Shown here in pieces: positions 50,701 to 62,742 of a stretch of DNA of 64,000 bases. Below the pieces are notes generated by a model that did not search any database, had not been told where the DNA came from, and saw nothing but the letters and a program-made list of their open reading frames with translations. The DNA comes from Psettodes erumei (lineage: Eukaryota > Chordata > Actinopteri > Pleuronectiformes > Psettodidae). How positions within the stretch are numbered: the first letter of the stretch is position 1; every line of letters begins with the position of its first letter. Made by a program: the position numbers and the translations under genes. The stretch lies in contig JAFBJZ010000324.1 in the NCBI GenBank assembly GCA_016785225.1, forward strand, positions 1,077,501 to 1,141,500, given 5' to 3'.

Positions 50701-53700
50701 TGCGCTACAGGGGAGTGCAAACCTCACTACCATTTAATCACAGGGGATTTAATGTCACTTTATTGGCACAGGAGAAGACCCTTTAATGTCAAAGAGATTT
50801 GGGCAAAGTGATTAATTATAAAGCACACTTTTGGTCAAGTACTCTCGCTCACTCCCTCTTTGCACAGCCGCTCAGGCTGGAGATGCTATGTTGATGATGG
50901 CACGCCGTTCAGTCCCATGGCTGAAAAGCTCAGTTTTGGTCTCTTCATAATGCAGCTCAGATATCAGAGAGCACTTTTTTTTTGAGTGGCATTTTCTTTC
51001 CCATTTCCCAACATAGCTGTGAAAAGTGAAGTGTCCAGACACCTGTAGTTGCACGCCCAATTTCTCCAGTCTGAACCTGTGAAGTGTGAAACTTCTACAG
51101 CCGTGCCATGCTCTCTCCATACCTAAATAATTGATTCAACTGGCCTCCGGGGGATTTTTCAGTGGCTCGAAAAATTTTCTTGTAAGCTTCCCCTACTTTG
51201 GTGTTTTCCGTCAGCTTTTTGTCAAACTGCTTGAAGTGTTCCTTTGTCCTTATTGTGGGGAGTTATGGCACAAAATGGACTCACAAAATTTCCATATCCA
51301 GATGTATTTGTGCTCCTCTCAGCTGAAGCCTGTTGATTCCACACGGGTAATCTCCATTTATACAGTGGCTGGACTAGTCATAATTTATGTATGGCCTATT
51401 TAAAGGGTTATATATATGAGTAATTAATTTGTCTGTCACTTTGTAGAGATAATTTACTTTGACATTAAAGTCTCAGTGTCAGAAAAAGCCACAGTGAATC
51501 TGATTTGATTCACATTTATTCAAAACAGGAAAACTTCCAAAGGGGATGACTACCTTTTTTAAGCACTGTGTATTCTGATGTTTTGCTTATGGCAGCCAAC
51601 ATAAAGCCAGTGTGCTTTCAATCATTATGCCATGAATAGGTATTATTAACAATCAACTGATGGATAAGAACGCAGGCATATAAAGTTCCTAAAACTTTTG
51701 CACAGTGCTGCAAATGCTATGTATTTCTGTTGTGTTCGTTTTCTAACAGACAGCCTTGTTTCTGTCGTGCAGAACCTGTATCTGTTCCTGGCCCAGCCGA
51801 ACTGCCTGGTCCACTTGGACCTGTCTGGGACAGACTGCACCGTGGACTCGGTTTGTACCCACCGTCTCTGCTAACAGTCACTGTCCAGCCATCTCCGTCT
51901 GATCTCATCTCGGGGATGGGATTCAGGCCAAGACACAGAGAAGGGGTGGTGTCCTGAATACGAATCGCCCCACCACACAAAAACAGCTCGGCTCACTCGC
52001 AGTCTTTCTCAGAGCTCCTCTGTGCATAATGCCGTGAGTGATGGTAAAAGCTAGTGGAGGGGACTAAAGTACAAATGTACTTATGAATTATATAAATGCC
52101 ACACTGAATGACTCGCATGTGTAAGCCTTTGTTTCATGTATTTGTCCACATCTTTGTCACTCCAGAGAGATGACTCTTTGTCTAAATTCAAACAGCCAGT
52201 TTCTTGCTACATTAGCAAACATGCTAACAGCAAAAAGTGGTTTAGTGCCGGGGCTGAAGCGTGGGTGCCCCCGGTGGTTGCTGCTGAGATGGCAGCTCTG
52301 TCTGGCTCACTGTGAAGAATGTTGAGAAGTTACCACTGTACTCCTGGTGGTTTTAGTGTCTGCCTCCCCCTGGAAGATGAAGAGTTTTTTCAGGTTTTTT
52401 TTTTGTGAAAAGCGCCAGCTCAACCAGCGAGGTCACATTTATTGTTTATGTCTGCTGCTTTGTCAGTGCTCTATTGCTGCTGAGGGGACAGACACACAAG
52501 GTTGGCTCAAACAACCATAAATAAACTTTTGTCCATTTTATTTTTTGGTAGAGGTCAGTGTCAGCTTCACATCTACTCTGAGCTCACCTTAAGTGCAGAA
52601 CAGTATTTCCATTTTATTCTCCTTTATACTTACTCTTATTCACCTTCATTTTACCACTGGAGGTAGATTTGGTGGGGTTTTGATCCTCCTACATTTATCT
52701 GGCAGGTACAGTTACTGTTTGCTTCTCCAACTTTGGAGATGATTTTTCATTAAAGTACATTTAATCAGATTCTATGTGGTGCATTGTTAGCAAGTCAATT
52801 TAGTTTGGAATTTGAGTCCTTTTATTAAAAAAAAAAGAATCAGTGCAAGTTGTGTCAAGATGTTCTGAAATCCCCATCATCGTCATTACAGCAGCAACAG
52901 AAACAGACTTGCTGCCTGTTTGGTGACTGCTTCACAGCAAAAGCCACTGTGTGAACCAGCAGCAGTAGGAAATGTGCAGTTTGCACTTGCGGTAACTCAA
53001 TAACAGCGTTAAGAGTGAGGCTGATGTCACTGTGCCAAAATTACAAACGGTAATGCCGGACAACATGCTGCATCATTTTCTATGAAGGCGATTTCAATCC
53101 AGCCCGATCAAGATGTAGTTATGTGAAGTAAATACTTTTTACTTTAGTTTTTGAAAAATGGCAACGAACCATTTAATGTCATGGAAACCTTTCAGGACTT
53201 AAAAACTGCCCTGCACTTCATAAAGCAGCTCCACCTTAACCTGCTCACACATTAATGCACCATAAATATTACATTTCATCACTGGACTTTTGTTTCTTTT
53301 AATATGTTTTTGCTTATAACACTTGAGTACTTCTTACTGGACACGGGTTACTTGTCATGGAGTTTTCACCTTGTCGTTCTACTTGTAGTCCAGTTAAGGA
53401 TGTCAGTTCCTGGTCCAGCCATGGTTCCACCTTACCACACCCGCTTCACTGCTGTCCGTTTGCTTTCCTTCCCTCGTTGCACTTCACACTTTTAAACACC
53501 TGGGAGCAGGGGAGCTTGTCAGGCTGGGATTGGTTTCACGGAGGAACAGTCCAACCTGTGAAAGTAATATTCCTCCCTCCTGTTAACGTGGGCCATAAAT
53601 TTTGTATTGAATTATGTGCATGAATGGAAGTTATTGTATCCGCGCTGCTTTATTTGCAAGTTCTCAAACTTTGCCTCTCCTTGTCTCTTCTTTTAACCTC

Positions 53701-55155
53701 TCCCCTGAGATGCGCGGCTTCACGTCCTGTTTTCTTATGTATCATTTATCCTTTAGAGAAGGAAACTGTCGCTGGGAGAATCTGTCTTTTTTAGTGTGGG
53801 CCTGTGGGATTGAATTATTAATAAGTTCCTTTTTTTAATCTGCGCTGACATACCAACGCCGGTCGATTAGTCAATTTGCGTGATGGATCGCAGTGCCAGG
53901 GAAAAATGGATTTGTCTGATAGTTTAACCTCTCGCAAGTGATGAGATGCTACTTAGTCTTGCAAGAAATTCTGTTTTTGATGGCGGTCATGTTTGCTTCG
54001 AGCGCTCTCCAGTCCAACAAATACACATGATCATCTTTATTTTCAAGATTAATTAGGTAAGAGGTGTCTGTGTTTTCCACAGCCCTTTATTCTGAAAGCG
54101 AGCGACATCTTCACAAGGTGAGACCTTGATGTGGAAGACGCTTTGATGGATGGTAGATGAATTGCTGCGTGATGCAACGCTGTGCATATAAGCAGGGAAA
54201 CTGCAGGTGACACAGCACGTTTGATTTCTTGCTTCTCCTCGTTTCTAATATGAAACCTGACATTTGAAGGAAAGCCAGCAGAACAAATTGAAGGAGTGTA
54301 ATTCACTTTTTTTTCCTGGTATGGGTCGAGCTTGACTGGGATTCAGCGTAATACAATTACACTTCTTATTGCCCCATTTTGGTCCCGCTATGGGGAATTT
54401 GTGGACTTCTCTGACAGATGAGCACTTTCCGTACACACTTTGAAAGACTGTCGAAACACAATGTCTGCTATATTTCTTTCAGCTGGAGCTGCAGGGCATT
54501 AACCCTTACATAGACAAGAACATAGAAATAATGAAGACAGATAAGTCATTGGCCTTTTCCATTTATTTTTTTTACCCTGTTCAGATTACATTTGTGTCAG
54601 CTTTAATCTGCGCTGCCACCATTTGTGCAGCCTCCTGGACAAAATGACTTCTGTGCCACAACACAATCCCATTCGCTGCAGTAACACAACCCATCTTTCT
54701 GTGTCTCCGCCAGCTGTTTGGGGCCTTGCTGCGAGGCTGCTGCGCTGACCTCTCCTACCTGAACCTGTCCAAGAACTCCTTCTCTCACAGGTGGGCCTTC
54801 ACCTCCGCCACCTCCTCTTTACTTTGTTTTTTGTTTTGTTCTTTTTCAGCACACAGAACATTCATTTTCTTTCTATGACTCAGCCAAACATCTGTGGAGG
54901 AACTCCAGTCAGGGGGGGCGCCAAAGCGAAGCGAGCATTATCATTTATTTTCCACCGGAGATTAGCGTTTAGCCCCGGACCTCGCCCGACGGAGTTGAGA
55001 GATGGCTCAACTCGCTCCCCTCATTTGTTATGCCTTGTGCGTGTCTGCGTGTGTGCATCTTTAATGTACACGTGTCTGCTTGCAAACAAGTGTTCTGTCT
55101 GTCAAGCGTTTGCATACATGCCCACAAGTGTCTGGTTTTTTTTTTGGTGTTTTTC

Positions 55156-55192
<37 letters not shown>

Positions 55193-58100
55193 CTAGCTAG
55201 CAGGCAGAGGCAGATCTGGTTGTCATCATGTCGTGTCCCCCAGGAGCCCAGGAGCTTCCCTGCTCAGCATATTACATTACAGAATTACAGAGAAAAATGA
55301 GACTAATTTTAGACAGGAGTTATTGTTCCAATCCCCAGACTCCCTCGCTTGCATTTTTCTCCCTCTCTGTTTCTGCTGCGTCTCTCCATCAGTCTTTTAC
55401 TTTATTTTACATATGTCTGGCTACACAACTCCTTCACCTTTCCCCCTCACCTCCACCTTTTATATTACGTTTTTTTTTTTTTCTCACTGGAGCCGCTTTT
55501 TCCAATTCATTTTATAATGGGAATATTGAATCTCCCGCGATTCCCCGCTTCCTCCTGGTGGCATTCGTGCTCCATCCATCTTCTCTGTGTGGCTTTTAAT
55601 CAGTCCCTTCCCATGGTCGTTTCCCCTTTGCTCCTTCCTCGTCATTCTCTGCTCCTTTACCTCTCTCCTTATCACCCTTCATCTTCCCTCCCACCGCTCT
55701 TTTTGCCTCACATCTTCCTGCTCTTCCCCTCCCTGCCTCCCTCCTTCGATAGTTCATCCCTCCTCCTGCCAGTCGGTCAGGGGTCTTCTGGTATTGAATG
55801 CACGTTGGCTCGACGCTGCCGGTCAGACGGAGGTGGTGACAGCACGGAGCCACAAAGCTGAACCGAGCTGATAAGAACCAACCGGCTGCCGCTCATGAAT
55901 ATGGAACGGGCCGCCTCAGACCCCTCTGTCACCCATTACACACACACACAGAGGAGTGCGTGAAACAATGTGAAGACACGGTTACGCACGCCTGTGGTAA
56001 CAAGCTGCTGATACAGCTCTCTGGAGAGGGATTCGCGAGGGAGACGGTGCCACTGCTTATGCGACGGAAGCCATTCTGTATGTGTGGACTCCTGACGGCC
56101 TTTATGTTAATTACTACGAACAGGTCAGAGAACAGCTGGCGTCCTGCACACGTGGAGGTTATCAAAAAGCAAGGACGGGGGCTTGTAATGCAGCCGCCTG
56201 CTCTTTCTCCTTAATGTCTTCATCCTCGTCTTTTTGTTATTCACTCCCACCCTCACGCTCGACCTTATGTCCTTTCCATTTTTACCCCTCACGGCTTCAT
56301 TTTCTCCAACTTTTCCCCCCTTCTTAATCTCATTGTTTTTTTCGTTACTTACCTCTACATGCAGTTTAGGGTGTTTGGACTTTCTCAATCACTGGCAAAA
56401 CTGGATGCATTGCAGGAGGAATGATCCTTTGGTGTAGTGTGTGTGTAGGGCTCGAAAATGACCCCCCTTCCACAAATCAACTTGCCAACGTGTCAAGTGC
56501 TAAATCAAATTCTAATGGTCCTGTTTTAACAGTGCAATCATAACAATCAGTGTAAAGCACTGGGTCGTGTGCACAAGGACAATAATCACGGTACAATATG
56601 CCCAAAGTGGAATAGAAATTGGAGGGGTGTAGTGATTAGTCATTACGTTCTCAGCCAGTCACATTATGGGATCTCGTACCCATTAAGCAGCTGTGCCAAA
56701 CACATGAGCACGGGGACAGAAGTGGCTGAGCAGTCTGAGAGCAGAGTCCTGGAGGTTCAGACGGCGCTGCAGACATGCTGCTAATTTGCAGGTGATCCCT
56801 CTTTTTTGGCCTGAATGTCAGGTCAGGATTTTTTCAGTGCTCACTGTTGAAAGGTTTGGAAAGTCTTCGCAAGGAACTAATTGGTGAAGTTGAAGCGGTA
56901 AAAGGAAACTAAGTGTCAGTTAAAGTTAGAACAGTGACTGTGGTTCAGATGTCAGGGGAAACTTAAGGTTAAAGTAAAGTTAAAATAAAACTGCTGGAAG
57001 GAGTTGAAGTGTCACTTGAGGAGAAGGACCTTCATTGAGCCGTCTTCAAAAACTATCTTTAAGGCAAATTCTCGGTAAAGTATATAAAACAAAGAATGAG
57101 ACACTTCAGCGTTTGACTTCAATATAGTTTAGTAGTTGTCAACACTCTGGAAATGTATGGTTCAGAGTGAAGTGCTGGCAGGATTTAAGGTAGTAAAGGT
57201 CCTTATATCAGGGGGAAACTTTTAAAAAACCCATCCTGGCACACACTCCAGCACTCAAACAGCAACAACTGCCACTTTGGTGCAGACTGAAGTGTCTCAA
57301 CTATTGAATAGACTTCCGTGAAATGCGGTCCTGACCTTCATGTCCCCCCTCGGGATGAAAACTTTTAATTTGTCCCCTGCTTTGATTTACGACCTGCATG
57401 GCATCGATGTGCAACCCTGATGGCATTCCCATCAGCTTTAGCTCTCCCATGTGGTTAGCAGGAAGCTAAACATTATATCTGTTAAAGAAAGAAAGAAAAC
57501 AATTTACACAACCATAACTGTTCCTCAGGGATTCTAAAGCAGAAGAAAAGTTGAGTTTTTTTCTACATTTTTTTTGCTGAAAACACACAGCTGCTCTTCA
57601 TAACATTAATGACTGCTTTCCATTTATGGATCTGAGTCCTCATTAACAAAATTAGTTGCACCTGTGCTTCTCCTGGGATGACTCACAATGTCTGCCATGA
57701 AAAAAAGATTAACGTGGATCTGAAATGACACCTTATAGACCAGTGCCACATTTAGCCTGCCGTGTCGTTCATCTGTACAAACATGATAAGAAAACCATTC
57801 AAAGAATGTGTTGTGACTTCAGCATTTGAAATCTGCTGATCTGTGTGGAAGTACAATTCCAGCCCAGTCTGTTTGCATTAAAAATGCCTCATGACTGAAA
57901 ACAGTGCTGGGTGAGGATGAAAAAAATAAATAAATGAGAGCGCTAAAAGCGGCTTCTGTGCTGCACAAGTAAACAACATATCAGCTGCCTGAAGAGAGGT
58001 AGCAGGTAATCTTTTCCAGAAAAACAAACCTCATCTTTCTGGAAGATGAACTCATCCTCCCTCTCCCTCCCTCCTCTTCCTCCTCCTCCTCCTCCTAGTG

Positions 58101-61100
58101 CCTCTCATCACTTTCCCTGCCATCTCCAGACCCCGCTCCTCATCCTCCCCTGTGGTGAGTTCTTTGTGCACCGGGGGCTGAAATGGCAGATTGGCTGCTT
58201 TGACAAGTTCTAAACACAGATCTGAACCAGTGTACGACATCCCTCCTGTGAATGCCCCGGGCCGGTCCCCCAGTGAATTAATACTCAGAGGGATGCACGT
58301 GTTCTCCGTCCTTCCTCTGATGACAGGCTAACGTACTGTGTGTGCAATGCAGCTGGATGGATAATTGGTCAATCTTACCTTTTAACTGCTGGCGGTAATT
58401 AACGCCAACGTCACCTTTTCTCAGTGCACAGCTGATATGATACTCACCTAAATGCCACAGCCAGCATCTGTCTGCTTTCCCTGCCATCCCTGCTGCTGCG
58501 TTCTCTCTCTGTCAGCTCTCTGCTTGTCTGCCGCAAACATCCTGTCACTCTCCATCAGCGTATCGCGTCCTGCTGCCATCCTCTCTCTTGTCTCGATCGC
58601 TCTCTTATCTGTTCCCATTGTTCTCTCGCCGCCTTTCATTACCCGTCCGTCTAAATGCCTGAACGTGAGCCACCTTTAAAGCTCACCCCGTCCTCCCGTG
58701 CCTCGCGCTCCCCGTGCACACTTCTAAAACCCGCCATTCTTTTCTTTCTTGCCCTTTTCCAGGAAAGCCAGAGATTCTCTGCCAACTTTCCGCCAGTTCT
58801 TCAGCTCAGCATTCAGCCTGACCCACGTCAGCCTGGCCTCCATGAAGGTCCCTCCTGATTCGCTGAGGTGAGTCTCTGTCTCTGGCAATGATATGATGGG
58901 GGCCTTTAAAACCCCAAAGATTTGTGGGGATATCTCGGATGCAAATCACTTGCATAGTCAGAACTCCAGAAGGTGAAAAAAGGGGCAGCCGTGCATCTCA
59001 ATCTCACCCTCAGATGCATCACTTTTTTGCATGGAGAAGATGAGAATCCCCCAAATCACCTTCCATGTGCTGCACACCACTCCATCCATGTCCCCTGCTC
59101 TAGATATCACTGTGGCTAAGTGCTAATTGGAATCCTATGGAAATATTAGTCTTACAATTATAAACAAAGTGGATGTATTGTGCCTAAAACATCGTTTATC
59201 GAGACATTACAACACGTCGTGCGCAGTAGGAGTAAAAAGACATCCATGAAATAATCCAATTAGGAAATGAAATACTGTAAATGAGCCAGTATGGAGGTGT
59301 ACGAGACATGATTCCTTATTTCTACCACTGGAGCCAACATTTCTCTAAAGGTTATAGGTTATAGTCCAGCAGCTGTTTGCTCAAATAAGGTAAATGTGAC
59401 TTTTATGGGGAAAATGATAGTGAAATGAAACTTTACAGCTCTGAAATAATGTATGTGAAATTCATTATATAAGTCTTATAATGCTTAGCTGTGATGAAGG
59501 TTTATGATGTGACTCATGCATACAGGGTTTCCATTTTTCTTCTTTTTATCATCTCAGGCTGGAGGACTAAAATAGCTGATACCATATGGGGAGTAGCGTG
59601 CGCCCAAAGCATCAGTGAGATTTGATCATCAAGGCCTCACGTTAGGTTTCAAACATTTTTCCTCCGCAGTGGAGCCATTTTCCATAATGTTAGCAGACTG
59701 GCCCTCAATCAGAGGACGCAGGCTGAAGCCGCCTGTGCTTGGCTCGGCGCCGGACTCCGCGTCCTCACCGGCTTCGGGGAGATCTGTAACTAAACCCGCT
59801 CGGTGAGGAGCCAAGCAAAAAAGCCCATTTCCCTGCAGGGATAAATGGAGTATTGCTAATATTACAGTTTCTCTGTGAGGCGCGCAGCCCACTGTTTGTT
59901 CTTCACAGCCAAAACGCACAATCAATAGCTGAGTAAACAAACTGCCAACTCTTGAGATAATTGTGCGCTACGTGATGGATCTCAGCCAAAATGGACGAAG
60001 TGGACTCCCCATTTACTCATTACCTCCTTGTGGTTGTTGCCCCCCCCCATAAATGTGCAATCATTGCACGAGAACTACATAGTGCGTACATGCAGGTTTC
60101 TTACCCTGCTTGGACTGTTTGTGTGTGTGTGTGTGTGCCCACACAACAATTGGCCACTTCTCCTGAATAAGTATTAAAGGTTTTTGATGCGATTTGTGGT
60201 GGGGCCTTACTGAGCTATGAATCTTCTTCTTAAGCTACTTTTCTCTAAATCCTTTTTAAGATGGCTCTAAAACTTTTAGGTGTGCAGAGGAGAATATGGT
60301 TGGGGGGGGGTCAGCTGATCCGTTCAGGTTGTTAGAGGGAGGGAAAGCAGCGGCTAGATTTATGCGGGACTGATCTTTCTTTCTCTAATTTTTTTTCATC
60401 TTGCCTTTGTCCATTAATTTCCCTTTGCTGCTCCTTCTCTCGCTCCCTATTTGCCTATCACTCTGCTCGCTCCTTTCCTTCCTTATCTGCTTTTCTATTA
60501 ATTGTTGTGCGCTCCCCTGTTCTCTCTCTCTTTGCCCTCTGCCTGTGTTTTCCTTCAGGGCTCTGTTCCTGGGTCTGTCCAATAACCCTCATATCACTGA
60601 TTTACACCTGGACATCAGCAGCTGTGAGGTACGCTCTGTCAGTCTGTGCAGCTCCAGGTACAACCACTCATCGCCGTCGCAGATTAATGCTCGCGGCCAG
60701 CCCATCCTCTCTGTCTTTTACCCACAGTTGAGGTCAGCGGGCGCCGGAGTGATTCAGGAGCTGTTTCCCCGAGTTTCCTGCGTGGGGACTTTAGACGTCT
60801 CCGATAATGGTAAGAGACAGGGGACAGACATGGATGGTGTGTTGCTGTACGGACACATTTCCATTGCAGACAAATGGTTGTCTACCACTGATGATGTCAT
60901 TGTGACGTCATCTCTGTTTGGACTTTAAATCTATTTTCAGATAGCCTGCGTCACAAACTGGAGGTGGGGAGATTGAAAGTGTGCAGCAGGGGAGTCTAAT
61001 GAAAGACACTGTTGAACTGCATTATGGGAATTGTAGGATCCAGTGCTCTGGTGCACAGATCCTGACCTTTCTTATTTTCATAATTTGTTTCTCCTCTTTT

Positions 61101-62704
61101 TTGGAAGTGACTGGAGTACCCTTTAAAGGATGGCTCTACATCCCACTTGCTGTCAACATGTGTTTAAAAGTCTTTTCCACTTCATGCACTTTGCTTCTTA
61201 ATATTACTTAGTACAAGAATTCAGTCAGTGACACATCGGAATTCATAATTTTATAGCGAATGCTCGTACGGATAGATTTGTCAGAGATGGCTCTGCTCTT
61301 TGCAGAAGCTCAGGAGAATTCGTGCAGCGATAAGGATTCTGCTGGGAGAGCTAATCCCCCCCTTAACAAAATCTGCATGAAAACTGAATCTTAGTTAAAT
61401 GGAGGAGGAGGTTGGTGTTGGCAGAGGCAGCACTGGTTTGAGCCTGGAAATAAAAGAAGATATATATTAGCTAACTAATTACACTGTCCGGACTGTTCAG
61501 CTGTGCACTTTGTTTTGCAAACGCCTCTGGTTTCAGACTGCCCCTGCGTCTCCCCAGGACGAGTTGAAGAAATAACATAAACAGTTGCGTGTTGCCGGGC
61601 GATGTTGACCAGCAGCTAAGCTAGTCATCTTCTGTGTGAGGAAAAGCCAGCAGCGTTCCTTCCTCCTGCACATGATCGATGTGTTTGTGAGAAAAGAGAT
61701 TGGCAGCCAGAGAATGAGTAAAGAAAGGAGGGGGGTGTCACATGACAAGTCAAATTGTGTCTTCATCACATATTTACAGGTATAATGCACATAAATTGTA
61801 TTGTCAGTGATATGAGTCAGGAAGTTTTTATACTTGATCCTATGTAAGGTTCACCCACAGACATTTGCGAGACTTTTGCAAGCCCAACCCCCCGAACAAC
61901 AGGGCTGGATAAAAACAAAAGCATATTTTAGGATAGAAAGTCTTAAACAAGACAGCCATTAATGTATTTATTCATTTAACAGTAATATTAGGAAAAACGT
62001 TAGTAAGAGTCTCCTTCAACAGGAGTCTCCGGTGCAGCTCCTCCCCTCTCTCCTGCTACGTCATGTCACAGCTTCTCGTCACTGCTTCAAACTGCTTCAA
62101 ATTAGAGGCATGTAAGCTTATTTAACCACAGGTAGCTTTTTCCCTCTTTCAAACAAGCCTTTTCGGTCTTTGTTGCTGATACAACCTGCCATGGTAACCA
62201 CTTCCCCCTCTGCAGCAGATCCTCCATCCTTGAGCTTTTGAAAATGTGAGTGGGTGGGAGTGGTTGGGGTTAATTGGTAGTATTTTGGAATTTCAGTGGG
62301 CAGTGAGATTTTGTTCCAAAAAAGACCGTGAGACAAACAAAATGAATGTTGGCCAAGTAAATACTGAGTCTCTGGTGTGACAGCCCAGAAATGGTCTGTT
62401 TTATAACGTCAAAATCTTTTTCAGTTTAATTTATCAGGCAGTATCTTGTCTTTTGTGTTGGTGATGAACTCTTAAAGTTTTATGTCTGTGCTCTCATTAG
62501 ATCGGTACTTACAAGGACGTAATCAAACATCTATTTGAAAGCGGGTTTTTGACAAAGGCTCCTTAGAGCTTAACACAGCGTGCGTTGTGTTGTGCGCAGG
62601 TTTGGATGCCGACTTGCTGGCTGTCATCCCAGCCTTCTCCAGGCACCCCTCCCTCAAACACCTGATGCTGGGGAAGAACTTCAACATCAAGGGCAGGTAT
62701 GGAC

Positions 62705-62742
<38 letters not shown>

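Larger units (their letters stand above)
51851..54713 (+). other. carmil3: carmil3 intron 14
   Basis: A 2,863-bp intron starting with the weak donor GTTTGT. It carries a split dispersed repeat (52621-52780 and 53215-53370). No other feature was recognised. Confidence 0.85.
54791..58762 (+). other. carmil3: carmil3 intron 15
   Basis: A 3,972-bp intron with a (GT)n array (55160-55190), pyrimidine-rich tracts (55560-55760 and 58050-58100), and a dispersed repeat at 57290-57480. No exon candidate was recognised. Confidence 0.85.
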
